Below, piece by piece: positions 28,902 to 43,025 of a stretch of 63,633 bases of DNA. A model generated the notes under the pieces. It searched no databases and had not been told where the DNA came from. It saw nothing but the letters and a program-made list of their open reading frames with translations. The translations under genes were made by a program, and so were the position numbers. Each line of letters starts with the position of its first letter. Positions within the stretch are counted from its first letter, which is position 1. The stretch is from an uncultured Kiritimatiellota bacterium (GTDB taxonomy: Bacteria; Verrucomicrobiota; Kiritimatiellia; RFP12; DVOR01), in the NCBI GenBank assembly GCA_944389585.1, contig CALXMW010000010.1, positions 1 to 63,633 on the forward strand, in the 5' to 3' direction.

Positions 28902-29652
28902 CATCCTGCAAGCGATCCTCGCCGCCAAACGCGACGCCCTCGCCGTCGCCAAGGCCGCCGTGCCCCAATCCGAGCTCGCCCGCCGCTGCGCCGACCTGCC
29001 GCCCACCCGCGGCTTCGCCGAGGCGCTCGCCGCCCCGGGTCCGCGCGTCATCGCCGAGACCAAAAAGGCCTCCCCCTCCAAAGGCCTCATCGCCCCGGCC
29101 TACGACCCCGCCGCGAACGTCCGCCGCTACGAGGCCCTCGGCGCCGCCGCCTGCTCCGTCCTCACCGAGGAGCGCTTCTTCCTGGGTGCCCTCGCCGACC
29201 TCCGCGCCGCCCGCGCCGCCACCGCGCTCCCCCTCCTGCGCAAGGACTTCCTCTTCGACGCCTACCAGCTCTTCGAGGCCCGCGCCGCCGGCGCCGACGC
29301 CGTGCTCCTCATCGCCGCGATGCTCGAGAACGCCCGCCTGGCCGACCTCGCCGCCCAGGCCCACGCCCTCGGCCTCGACGTCCTGGCCGAGGCGCACGAC
29401 GCCGAGGAGGTCGACCGCCTCGCCGCCCTGGGCCTGCGCGTCATCGGCGTGAACGCCCGCGACCTGCGCACCTTCCGCACCGACCTCGCCGCCGTCCGCG
29501 CCCTCATCGCCCGCGTGCCGCGGGGGTGCCTCGCCGTCGCCGAAAGCGCCATCGCCTCCAGGGCCGACCGCGACGCCACCGGCGCGACGCGCTTCCTCGT
29601 CGGCGAGGCCCTCATGCGCAACCCCGCCCTGCTCCCGGAGCTCCTGAAATGA
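28891..29652 (+). CDS. trpC: Indole-3-glycerol phosphate synthase
   Basis: TrpC closes the indole ring of tryptophan. The 253-residue TIM barrel shows the catalytic Lys in [10 protein letters not shown] (about residues 50-59), [18 protein letters not shown], and the glutamate in LAEAHDAEE. The late [10 protein letters not shown] and VAESAI motifs also match. It overlaps trpD and ends in ATGA shared with trpF. It is a monofunctional TrpC, since TrpF is a separate ORF. Confidence 0.95.
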   Translation: MLPDILQAILAAKRDALAVAKAAVPQSELARRCADLPPTRGFAEALAAPGPRVIAETKKASPSKGLIAPAYDPAANVRRYEALGAAACSVLTEERFFLGALADLRAARAATALPLLRKDFLFDAYQLFEARAAGADAVLLIAAMLENARLADLAAQAHALGLDVLAEAHDAEEVDRLAALGLRVIGVNARDLRTFRTDLAAVRALIARVPRGCLAVAESAIASRADRDATGATRFLVGEALMRNPALLPELLK

Positions 29653-30190
29653 AGGTGAAGCTCTGCGGCGTGACGACCCCCGAGGACCTCGCGCTCGTCG
29701 ACGCGGCGGGGGCGGACTTCGCCGGCTTCGTCCTCTGGCCGCGCTCCAAACGCTTCGTCGGCCTCGGGCGCCTGGCCCAGCTGGCCCGCGTGCCCGTCCG
29801 CCTCCGGCGCGTCGGCGTCTTCATGGACGCCACGCCGGCGGAGATCGACGAAGCCGTCCGCGTCGGGCGGCTGGACGCCGTCCAGCTCTACCGCTGCGCC
29901 TACCGCCGCGCGGGCGTCGCGGTCTGGCGCGCCACGCCGGGCCCCGCCGCGGAGGCCATCGTCCTGGACGCCGCGCCCGGCCAAGGGGTGGTCGGCGACT
30001 GGGCGCGGGCCGCGCGGCTGGCGCGCCGGGCGCGGGTCGTCCTCGCCGGCGGGCTCACCCCGGGCAACGTCGCCGCCGCAGTCCGCGCCGTCCGCCCCTG
30101 GTGCGTGGACTGCGCGGGCGGCACCGAGTCCGCCCCGGGCCACAAAGACCCGGACAAGGTTTACGACTTCATTCGAAAGGCAAAGCAACC

Positions 30191-30194
<4 letters not shown>
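29649..30194 (+). CDS. trpF: Phosphoribosylanthranilate isomerase
   Basis: TrpF rearranges phosphoribosylanthranilate between the TrpD and TrpC steps. The ATG at 29649 is set by [14 protein letters not shown], whose Cys is the general base, and by the ATGA overlap with trpC. The general acid Asp is in [14 protein letters not shown] near the C-terminus, followed by [10 protein letters not shown]. At 181 residues it is about 20 shorter than usual, trimmed in loops. Its stop overlaps the trpB start. Confidence 0.92.
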
Positions 30195-32272
<2,078 letters not shown>

Positions 32273-32307
32273 GGCCTGGGGCGGCGGGCGCGGGTGGGGT
32301 GGACGGC

Positions 32308-32345
32308 AACAAAAGGCCCCCGGCAATTCGCCGGGGGCCTTTTGT
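32308..32345. terminator. Bidirectional terminator between trp operon and nifJ
   Basis: CAACAAAAGGCCCCCGGC pairs perfectly with GCCGGGGGCCTTTTGTTG around a five-base loop, ending both convergent transcripts. Confidence 0.9.
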
Positions 32346-32364
32346 TGGGTTGCCGCAGGGCGTC

Positions 32365-35928
<3,564 letters not shown>

Positions 35929-35950
35929 TGGGTTTCTCTCCTTAGATAAG

Positions 35951-35989
35951 AAAACGTTTCGGGGGCGCCCGTCTCTCTCAGGCGCCCCC
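35951..35989 (-). terminator. Hairpin between aldolase and nifJ
   Basis: On the minus strand GGGGGCGCC and GGCGCCCCC form a nine-pair stem with an 11-base loop, followed after a few bases by TTTTC. It could end most aldolase transcripts or act as an attenuator or mRNA-processing site before nifJ, which has no obvious promoter of its own. Confidence 0.5.
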
Positions 35990-36000
35990 GGGGGTCTTGG

Positions 36001-36957
36001 TCAGGCGTTCGCCTTGCAGAACGCGCGCGCGTCGTCGAGCTGGCCGGCGGAGCCGAGCTTGACGTTCTTGGCGGCGATGAACTTGGCGTACTCCTCCATG
36101 AAGATCTTGCCGATGGGGCGCAGGTCGAAGTTCTCGGGGTGGTCGCGGAAGTATTCGCGGTGGACGCGGCACCAAACCAGACGGCCGTCGGTGTCGATGT
36201 TGATCTTGGTGACGCCCAGCTCGGCGGCGCGGCGGAACTGGTTGTCGTCGACGCCCTTGGCGCCGTCGAGCTTGCCGCCGGCGGCGTTGATGCGCGCGAC
36301 CTCGTCCTGCGGGACGGAGGAGGAGCCGTGCATGACCAGCGGGAAGCCGGGGACCTTCTTCTGGATGTCGGCGAGCACGTCGAAGCGCAGGCCTTGGGTG
36401 CCGGTGAACTTGAAGGCGCCGTGGGAGGTGCCGATCGCGCAGGCGAGGGAGTCGCAGCCGGTGGCCTCGACGAAGCGCTTGACGTCGTCGGGGTTGGTGA
36501 GGCAGGCGTCCTTTTCGTCGACCGCCACGTGTTCCTCGACGCCGCCCAGCTTGCCGAGCTCGGCCTCGACGACGAGGCCCTTGGCGTGGGCCAGGTCGAC
36601 GATCTTCTTGGTGATGGCCACGTTCTCGTCGAAGGGCTTGGAGGAGGCGTCGATCATCACCGAGCTGTAGAAGCCGGAGTTGATGCAGTCGATGCAGGAG
36701 GCCTCGTCACCGTGGTCCAGGTGCACCGCGAAGACGGCCTCGGGGAAGATCTGGTCGGCGGCGCGGATGACGTTCTCAAGCATCAGCTTGTCGGTGTAGG
36801 CGCGCGCCCCCTTGGAAATCTGGATGATGAAGGGGGCCTTGCTCTCGATACACCCACGGAACAGCCCCATGCACTGCTCCATGTTGTTGATGTTGTAAGC
36901 GCCGACGGCATACTTGCCATAAGCGTGCTTGAAGAGTTCCTTCGTCGTAACGATCAT
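36001..36957 (-). CDS. fba: Class II fructose-bisphosphate aldolase
   Basis: The zinc enzyme interconverts fructose 1,6-bisphosphate with dihydroxyacetone phosphate and glyceraldehyde 3-phosphate. The 318-residue protein shows the zinc/substrate motif VHLDHGDEA (about residues 79-87), the SSVMIDASSKPFDENV stretch, the zinc ligand Glu/His region VVEAELGKLGG, IGTSHGAFK, MHGSSSVPQ and KINIDTDGRL. It lies upstream of nifJ in the same direction, consistent with a glycolytic transcription unit. CAGGAG before the ATG is a clear ribosome binding site. Confidence 0.95.
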   Translation of the reverse strand: MIVTTKELFKHAYGKYAVGAYNINNMEQCMGLFRGCIESKAPFIIQISKGARAYTDKLMLENVIRAADQIFPEAVFAVHLDHGDEASCIDCINSGFYSSVMIDASSKPFDENVAITKKIVDLAHAKGLVVEAELGKLGGVEEHVAVDEKDACLTNPDDVKRFVEATGCDSLACAIGTSHGAFKFTGTQGLRFDVLADIQKKVPGFPLVMHGSSSVPQDEVARINAAGGKLDGAKGVDDNQFRRAAELGVTKINIDTDGRLVWCRVHREYFRDHPENFDLRPIGKIFMEEYAKFIAAKNVKLGSAGQLDDARAFCKANA

Positions 36958-36993
36958 CGTTCTGACTCCTGTTCGGGTTGATTGATGGCCTTT

Positions 36994-36999
36994 AGTATA
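36994..36999 (-). promoter_or_regulatory. Extended -10 promoter of the aldolase gene
   Basis: TGC-TATACT on the minus strand gives a leader of about 30 bases before the ATG at 36957. Confidence 0.6.
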
Positions 37000-37044
37000 G
37001 CACTTGCCCCACCAATCGGCAAACGCAAAGTGGCGCCCGCCCTC

Positions 37045-40000
37045 TCACGGCGCGAAGGGCGGCAGGGCCGCGATGAGGTTCTGCGACTCCACCGCGAGCG
37101 TCACCAGGCGCTTGACGAGCGCGGGGATGTAGCGCGGGTTCTCCGGCGCCCACAGGTTCGGGTCGTTGACGATGCCGCTGGCCTTGTCTTGGCGCACCTG
37201 ATAGCGGTCGACGGCCCACTCGATGGGGCTGCGCCCATTCACCTGATAGCCGAAGGCCTCCGCGGGGATGCCGCGCAGGGTCAGCGTGCCGTTGACGACG
37301 AGGGTGGAGCGGTCTTTGCCGCCCTTCCCGCCGAAGCGCATCTTCACCACGCGCGTGTCGGAGAAGTCGCCCACCTCCTCCAGCGGATAGGGGTCAAGCG
37401 CCTCGTAGTTCAGGTGCAGCGCGGCCAACCGTCGCCCGATGTCGGAGGTCTTCTTGAAGTCCTCGTAGCGTTCCACCAGCGGAAGACGCGGCAGGGATTT
37501 CTTCAGGTCCGCCGCGAAGGCCTTCCGATAGCCCGGCTGATGGAGGAAGCCATAGACGTAGTAGAAAATCTCCTCCTTCGTCACGTCCGCCCCATAGCGC
37601 CGCCGCGCCTGATCCAGAATCCAGTCGCTCACCCCGTCATACCGCACCAGCGTCCGCTTCCCGAAGAGGTCGATGTCCTTCTCCTCATACCAATACAGCG
37701 GGAAACATTGGCAGTCTCCCACGAAATGGAGGTCTGGCGTGACATCCGCGATAAGCGCCGAATCGCCGCTCACGCAAATCACCACATTCTCCCCGCGCTC
37801 CCCCGTGGGGAAGAGCTTGGGGATTTGGTAACGACGCTGGTTCCACTTCTTGTCGTAATAGAGCCACTGGTTACTGAATGGACGAAACGCGGCCATGCGC
37901 ACCTTCTCGTCATGGAAAGCGGCTGTTTCTCCCATGAGTTTTGTCATTGTTGTTTGCAAGAAGTCCTTCTTGAATTGATAACATGAGGCATCTGCACCAC
38001 TCTTGAGTCCACTGCTATTGACGACAAAGAAGCTTTGCCCCTCGGCGAATTTCTTCCCCGGCTCAAGTGGGATATAGGCGGCGAAGGTGTCGTTGCGCTG
38101 GTTGAGCCAGTCGCCGTGGGCGTCGGGGGTGAGGGTCTGGGCGCCGTCGAGCCATTCCTTGGAGAGGAAGGAGCGGTACATGATGAGGTCGTGGAGCTTC
38201 TCCTCGCGGGTCTTGTAGTCGCCGATGTCGCGGTAGTGGATGGCGGCGTTGCCGCGGTGCTGGCCGTCGGGCAGGCGGACGAGGAGGAGGATGGAGATGC
38301 CGACCTTTACGTTGAAGATATTGCCACCCTCGGCTTTGTTGAAAGCGTTGACGTTGCCGCGGAGGTTGTAACAGTAGATTTCGTCGAACTCTTGGACGAT
38401 ACACCTGCGGACACCGGCGCCGGCGCCGGTGTCAAGCCACCCGCCGTTGGAGATGAAGCAGAGGATGCCGCCGCGCGGGTTCTCGATGATGTCGGAGGCC
38501 CAGCGGAAGGCTTTGATGTAAGAATCGTAGAGGGAGTTCTTGTTGGTGGCGGTGGAGTTGGCAACGTAGGTTTCCGTGACGCGCTTGTCGAGGGCGGGGT
38601 AGGCCTCGCCCTTGGCGACGGCGTAAGGCGGGTTGCCGACGATGACGGAGATGGGGGCGTTGTTTTGGGCGAGGATACGCTCGGAGTTGGGGCGGAGTTC
38701 CTCGTCGTCGAGGAGGTCGTCGGGTTTGACCTCGCGCATCCGGAAGGTGTCGCCGAAGACGATGCCGGGGAAGGGGGCGTATCTTTCCTTTCGTCCGGCG
38801 CGGTCGTGGAAGACGTTCTCGATGTTGACGGCGGCGATGTAGTAGGAGAGGAGGACGATCTCGTTGGCGTGGAGCTCGGCGGCGTATTTGCGGTAGAGGT
38901 CGGCGTCGCGGATGAGGGCGAGGTCTTTCTGAAGGAGGCGGGCGATGAAGGTGCCGGTGCCGGTGAAGGGGTCGAGGATGTGGACGCCTTTGTCGGAGAG
39001 GCGGCGGCCGAAGTGGGCGCGGAGGGCGTCGTCGGCGGAGCGGAGGATGAAGTCGACGGCCTCGATGGGGGTGAAGACGATGCCGAGCTTATCGGCGATG
39101 TCGGGGAAGGCGGCGGCGAAGAAGGTGTCGTAGAGGGTGCGGATGATTTCAAGCTTGCCGTCTGCGCTCTGGATATCGCCGACGCGGGTGCGGACATCCT
39201 CGTAGAAGCGGGCGAGGGTCTTGCGGTCGGCCTCGGTGTTGAGGGTGTCGAGGAGGTCGGCGGCGTGGTCGAGTGCTTGGGAGACGGGGTTGTGGGCGGT
39301 GAAGCCGTTGTCACCGAAGAGGGCGTCGAAGATGGGCCCGGTGAGGCGCTGCTGGACGAGCATAAGGCGGGCGTCCTCCTCGGAGACGGCGGCGTAAACG
39401 GCGGTCTGGAGGAGTGCGTGGAAGCGGCGGAAGGTGTCGGCGGCCTTGGGGTCGGCGGCGCAACGAGCCTTGAGGGTCTCGGCCAGGCGCTTGGCGATTT
39501 CGGCGACCTCGGCGGCCCAACGCTCGAAGTATTTGCGGTCGCCGCAGTTTTTGACGATGCGGCCGTAGAGGAGGGCGCGGTATTGCTCCATCTTCTCGGG
39601 GAAGCGGAGATCGAAGGCTTCTTGGACGGCGCCGGGTTCGCCGGGGGAGGCGGGGAAGGCGCTTTCCTCGTCGCCGTTGAGGCCGGAGGAGAGGGTGATG
39701 GCGGGCGGCTCGGCGGGGTCGTCGCCGTCGATGGGGGCGACGGGGTCGACGGTCCGGTTCTGCGGCTTGTCGAAGCGGAGTTTGTTGATGATGGCCTCGA
39801 AGCGGTCGTCGTGGGCGCGGAGGGCGTTGAGAACGGTCCAGACGACGCCGAAGGTGTCGGAGTTGTCGAGCTCGGCCTTGGGGTCTTTGTCCGCGGGGAT
39901 GACGACGGGGATGACGATGTAGCCGTAGCGCTTGCCTGGGGCGGTGCGCATCACGCGGCCCACGCTCTGCACCACGTCGATCTGCGAGTTGCGCTTGGAG

Positions 40001-41730
40001 AGGAAGAGGACGGCGTCGAGGGAGGGGACGTCGACACCCTCGGAGAGGCAGCGGACGTTGGTGAGGAGGTGGCAGGCGCCGTCGCCGCCGTCGGCCTTGA
40101 GCCAGGCGAGGGCGTCGTTGCGCGCCAGGGCGCCCATCTCGCCGTCGACGTGGCGGGCCTCGACGCGCAGGGGGGCGTTGAAGCGCGGGTCGGCGGCGAA
40201 CTTCCGGAAGAGGGCGGTGGTGGCCTTGGAGGTCTTGATGGTGCGGCAGAAGGCGACGGCGCGGCGGGCGGGCACGCCGTCGGCGGCGGTGAGGAGGGGG
40301 GAGTCGGCGAGGCGCTTGGCGAGGGCGTTGATGCAGCCCAGGAGCTTGACGGCGGTGGTGCGGCCGTCGTCGTTGCGGCTTTCGAGGGCCTTGCGCTCCT
40401 CGTCGGTGAGCTGTTCGTAGGGGGAGTCCTCGGGGAGTTCGCCCTCGGGGAGGGTGAGGACGAGCACCTTGTAATCGGCCAGGCAGCCTTTGGCGACGGC
40501 CTGCCCGAAGCCGATGCGGTAGATTTCCTCGCCGTAGAGGGCCGCGTTGTCCATGGAGCAGAGCTCGATGGAGCGTTCCTTTGCCTTCTCCTTGGCGCTC
40601 TCGGCGTAGAGGCGCGGGGTGGCGGTCATGTAGAGGCGGCGGCGGGCGAGGACGTGGGCGTCGTCGTGGATATAGGTGAAGGCGGGTTCCTTCTCTTCCT
40701 TGGCGATGGCGCCGGTGGTGCGGTGGGCCTCGTCGCAGACGGCGAAGTCGAAGGCGAAGGCGTCGCGCCCCAGTTCCCGCTGGGCTTCTTCGACGACGGC
40801 GATGGATTGGTAGGTGGAGAAGACGACGGTAAGGGCGTCGGGGAACTTCTTGCGGAGGTAGCGGATGCGCTTGGCGAGAAGGTCGGGGCGGGTGGTGGGC
40901 GGCAGGGCCAGGGCGTTGGGGTCTTCCTCGGGGGCGTCCTCGCCGCGTTTGGCGCGTTGGTTGGCCTGGGCGTCGGAGCAGACGCAGACGGCGTGGAGGG
41001 GATTGGCGGCGTCGTCGCACCAGGCCACGAGGGTTTGGTTGAGGAGGGCGATGGAGGGGACGAGGAAGAGGACGAGGCCTTTGCCGCCGGTCTCTTGCTC
41101 GACCAAGCGCAGGGAGGTGAAGGTCTTGCCGGTGCCGCAGGCCATGATGAGCTTGCCGCGGTCGTGCTCGGCATAGTGGGCGGCGGCGGCCGCGAGGGCC
41201 TCCTGCTGGTAGTCGCGGAGGGCCTTAGGGGCGACGGCGGGGCCGGGGGTGAAACCCGCGAGCGCCTCCCAGTTGGCGTCGAGGGCCTTGAGGCGCGAGA
41301 GGGTCATCACCTGCACGGGGATGGGGCGGTCGGCAAGCGTCCGTTCGGCGTTGTCGCCCCAGGCATCGGTGGTGGAGAAGATAAGGCCGTGGGCGAAGGC
41401 GCGCTTGGCGCCCTCGAAGGGAAGGTATTTGCCGAGCGTGGCCAGGAAGGTGTCGATGTCGGGCTTGGAAACGACGTGGCCGTCTTCGTAGCATTTGGCC
41501 TGGATGCCATAGAGCGCGCCGTGGACGTCCTCGGCCACCAGGTCAATGCCCGTGTCTTGGCCAAGGTTGAGCTCCGACCAAAGCCAGACGCGGGTGAATT
41601 GCGCCTGGTAGAGCGGCAGGCTCGTGAGCAGACGTTTCACCAGATGCTCGAAACACTCCCCCAACGCGGTTTTGTTCCCCTGCGCCTCCTCGCGGAAGCG
41701 CGCCAACACCTCATCCAACGTCATGCCCAT
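37045..41730 (-). CDS. Single-chain type ISP restriction-modification enzyme
   Basis: This 1561-residue polypeptide combines DNA cutting, translocation and methylation. The N-terminal Mrr-like nuclease has TGIDLVAED and YGIQAKCYED (about residues 60-85, the D...QxK pattern). A superfamily 2 helicase follows, with ACGTGKTFTS (about 197), VCDEAHRTTG (about 330), MTATPR and QSVGRVMR. A helical coupler leads to an N6-adenine methyltransferase with DPFTGTGTFIARLL (about 917) and VGNPPYAV (about 1030). The C-terminal ~350 residues should be the target-recognition domain. Order and length fit LlaGI/LlaBIII-type enzymes. No separate methylase or specificity gene is nearby. A structured RNA with its own terminator lies directly upstream on the same strand. 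GGAGGAG sets the ATG at 41730. Confidence 0.9.
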   Translation of the reverse strand: MGMTLDEVLARFREEAQGNKTALGECFEHLVKRLLTSLPLYQAQFTRVWLWSELNLGQDTGIDLVAEDVHGALYGIQAKCYEDGHVVSKPDIDTFLATLGKYLPFEGAKRAFAHGLIFSTTDAWGDNAERTLADRPIPVQVMTLSRLKALDANWEALAGFTPGPAVAPKALRDYQQEALAAAAAHYAEHDRGKLIMACGTGKTFTSLRLVEQETGGKGLVLFLVPSIALLNQTLVAWCDDAANPLHAVCVCSDAQANQRAKRGEDAPEEDPNALALPPTTRPDLLAKRIRYLRKKFPDALTVVFSTYQSIAVVEEAQRELGRDAFAFDFAVCDEAHRTTGAIAKEEKEPAFTYIHDDAHVLARRRLYMTATPRLYAESAKEKAKERSIELCSMDNAALYGEEIYRIGFGQAVAKGCLADYKVLVLTLPEGELPEDSPYEQLTDEERKALESRNDDGRTTAVKLLGCINALAKRLADSPLLTAADGVPARRAVAFCRTIKTSKATTALFRKFAADPRFNAPLRVEARHVDGEMGALARNDALAWLKADGGDGACHLLTNVRCLSEGVDVPSLDAVLFLSKRNSQIDVVQSVGRVMRTAPGKRYGYIVIPVVIPADKDPKAELDNSDTFGVVWTVLNALRAHDDRFEAIINKLRFDKPQNRTVDPVAPIDGDDPAEPPAITLSSGLNGDEESAFPASPGEPGAVQEAFDLRFPEKMEQYRALLYGRIVKNCGDRKYFERWAAEVAEIAKRLAETLKARCAADPKAADTFRRFHALLQTAVYAAVSEEDARLMLVQQRLTGPIFDALFGDNGFTAHNPVSQALDHAADLLDTLNTEADRKTLARFYEDVRTRVGDIQSADGKLEIIRTLYDTFFAAAFPDIADKLGIVFTPIEAVDFILRSADDALRAHFGRRLSDKGVHILDPFTGTGTFIARLLQKDLALIRDADLYRKYAAELHANEIVLLSYYIAAVNIENVFHDRAGRKERYAPFPGIVFGDTFRMREVKPDDLLDDEELRPNSERILAQNNAPISVIVGNPPYAVAKGEAYPALDKRVTETYVANSTATNKNSLYDSYIKAFRWASDIIENPRGGILCFISNGGWLDTGAGAGVRRCIVQEFDEIYCYNLRGNVNAFNKAEGGNIFNVKVGISILLLVRLPDGQHRGNAAIHYRDIGDYKTREEKLHDLIMYRSFLSKEWLDGAQTLTPDAHGDWLNQRNDTFAAYIPLEPGKKFAEGQSFFVVNSSGLKSGADASCYQFKKDFLQTTMTKLMGETAAFHDEKVRMAAFRPFSNQWLYYDKKWNQRRYQIPKLFPTGERGENVVICVSGDSALIADVTPDLHFVGDCQCFPLYWYEEKDIDLFGKRTLVRYDGVSDWILDQARRRYGADVTKEEIFYYVYGFLHQPGYRKAFAADLKKSLPRLPLVERYEDFKKTSDIGRRLAALHLNYEALDPYPLEEVGDFSDTRVVKMRFGGKGGKDRSTLVVNGTLTLRGIPAEAFGYQVNGRSPIEWAVDRYQVRQDKASGIVNDPNLWAPENPRYIPALVKRLVTLAVESQNLIAALPPFAP

Positions 41731-41765
41731 GGCCCGGTCTCCTCCGCGCCTTGGGCCGAGGCCGC

Positions 41766-41956
41766 AAAAAAGGCGCGCATCCTTTCACGCACCTCACTGA
41801 GGCCTTGGAACGTGCCCGAACCAGATACGTGAAAGGAGGCGCGCCGATATCGGCGCACCTCGCCAAACACGTTGCCTGATTCCGAAGTGTTCCAAGTTTC
41901 AGTGAGACAACCTGTTTGCGCAAAGCGCAATCAGCGCCACGGCTCTCCCGTGGCGT
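41766..41956 (-). ncRNA. Structured RNA of unknown family, copy A (~190 nt)
   Basis: Read on the minus strand it has four parts. They are a GC hairpin (GCCACGG/CCGTGGC, loop GAGAG), a second hairpin (TTGCGC/GCGCAA), a ~110-nt rod, and a GC hairpin with a T-run at 41771-41766. The rod has helix CTCACTGA/TCAGTGAG, an AA/GCC internal loop, helix CTTGGAAC/GTTCCAAG, a larger internal loop and a terminal hairpin GAGGTGCGCC/GGCGCGCCTC. The same parts occur in copy B at 55602-55788 with compensatory base changes. A TACAAT box lies just upstream. I do not recognise the family. Confidence 0.8.
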
Positions 41957-41962
41957 GGGCGT

Positions 41963-41968
41963 ATTGTA
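41963..41968 (-). promoter_or_regulatory. Extended -10 promoter of RNA copy A
   Basis: TGC-TACAAT on the minus strand places the RNA start about seven bases downstream, at the first conserved hairpin. Confidence 0.6.
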
Positions 41969-41997
41969 GCATAAGCGGGGGCGGGCAGGGAGTGTGC

Positions 41998-42003
41998 TAT
42001 AAT
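41998..42003 (+). promoter_or_regulatory. Extended -10 promoter of the M23 peptidase gene
   Basis: A consensus TGC-TATAAT (41995-42003) ends seven bases before the ATG at 42011, implying a leaderless mRNA. It diverges from the RNA copy A promoter, which lies about 30 bases away. Confidence 0.65.
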
Positions 42004-42010
42004 AAGCGAT

Positions 42011-43015
42011 ATGTTGCGGCGAAGGACGTTTTTGGGTCTGTTGGGCGGGGCGGCGGCGCTCCGCGCGGGGGTGTGCGCCGCGCAGGAGGAGGGGCGGGGG
42101 CTGGTGTTGTCGCCGCCGACGGCGGGTCAGCCGGTGCTGGACGGCTCGCGGCGCGCGGGGGTCTTCATGGACACGGGGACGGGGCGGCCAGAGAGCGGGA
42201 TGTTCGGCAACGTGCGCCGGTTCGCGGACGGCTCGCCGCGTTTCCATGAGGGCATCGACATCGCGCCGGCGCAGCCTTGGCGGCGGGACGAGGCGCCGCG
42301 CGACGTGGTGCGCGCCGCGGCGGCGGGGATGGTGGCCTACGTGAACCGCCACGCGGCGAACCCTTCGCTTTACGGGAACTACGCGGTGCTGACGCACGCG
42401 GCGCCGGGCTTCGGCACGGTCTACACGCTCTACGCGCACTTGGCGCGCTTCGCGCCGGGGTTGCGGGCGGGGGCGCGGGTGCCGACGGGGGCGCCGCTGG
42501 GGGTGATGGGGCACACGCCGGATTTCCCGTTGGCGCGGGCGCACCTCCATTTCGAGATCGGGGTGGTGATGAACGTGCATTACCCGCTCATCGACCCGCA
42601 GCACGGCATTTGGAACGGGGCGAACCTGTACGGCATCGACCCGTGCGACGCCTTCCGCGAGCAGGGGGAGCGGGGGTTCTTCGACGTGGGCGCGTATGTG
42701 CGGGGGCGGCCGGCGGCCTACGCGCGGCGGGTGGGGGCCGCGGCGGGGGAGATGGATTTCTTCCGGCGGTATCCCTCGCTCTGGCGGGGGCCGCGGCCGT
42801 CTGGCGCGGAGAGCTGGGTGGCCTTCTCGCGCGAGGGGATCCCGGTGCTGGGGCGGGCGTGCGCGGGGGCGCCGGCGCCGATGGCGAACCGTGCGGTGCT
42901 GCGCACGGGGCGCGATTGGTCGGCCCCGGCGCGCTGGGAACTGCTGTTGGACAATCTGACGGTCTCGCCGACGAGGCCGCCCAAGCACCCCGTCCGCGCG
43001 GGCGAGGTGGGATAA
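42011..43015 (+). CDS. M23 family (LytM-type) metallopeptidase
   Basis: The 334-residue protein probably cuts peptidoglycan cross-links or is a regulatory relative of such enzymes. An N-terminal signal with twin Arg (LRRRTFLGLLGGAAAL) suggests export, possibly by the Tat route. The zinc site is complete: HEGIDIAP gives the HxxxD pair (about residues 79-86) and ARAHLHFEIG gives the HxH motif (about 178-187). The typical YGNYAVLTH and VYTLYAHLA strands lie between them. The last ~120 residues are not part of the peptidase core and are unassigned. The glycosyltransferase gene follows after ten bases. Confidence 0.85.
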   Translation: MLRRRTFLGLLGGAAALRAGVCAAQEEGRGLVLSPPTAGQPVLDGSRRAGVFMDTGTGRPESGMFGNVRRFADGSPRFHEGIDIAPAQPWRRDEAPRDVVRAAAAGMVAYVNRHAANPSLYGNYAVLTHAAPGFGTVYTLYAHLARFAPGLRAGARVPTGAPLGVMGHTPDFPLARAHLHFEIGVVMNVHYPLIDPQHGIWNGANLYGIDPCDAFREQGERGFFDVGAYVRGRPAAYARRVGAAAGEMDFFRRYPSLWRGPRPSGAESWVAFSREGIPVLGRACAGAPAPMANRAVLRTGRDWSAPARWELLLDNLTVSPTRPPKHPVRAGEVG

Positions 43016-43025
43016 GGAGGGCGCC

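Noticed and set aside
38035..41832. A 1265-codon ORF antisense to the restriction-modification gene
   Set aside because: It is Gly/Val/Glu-rich shadow coding caused by high GC at third positions; the minus-strand frame has all enzyme motifs.
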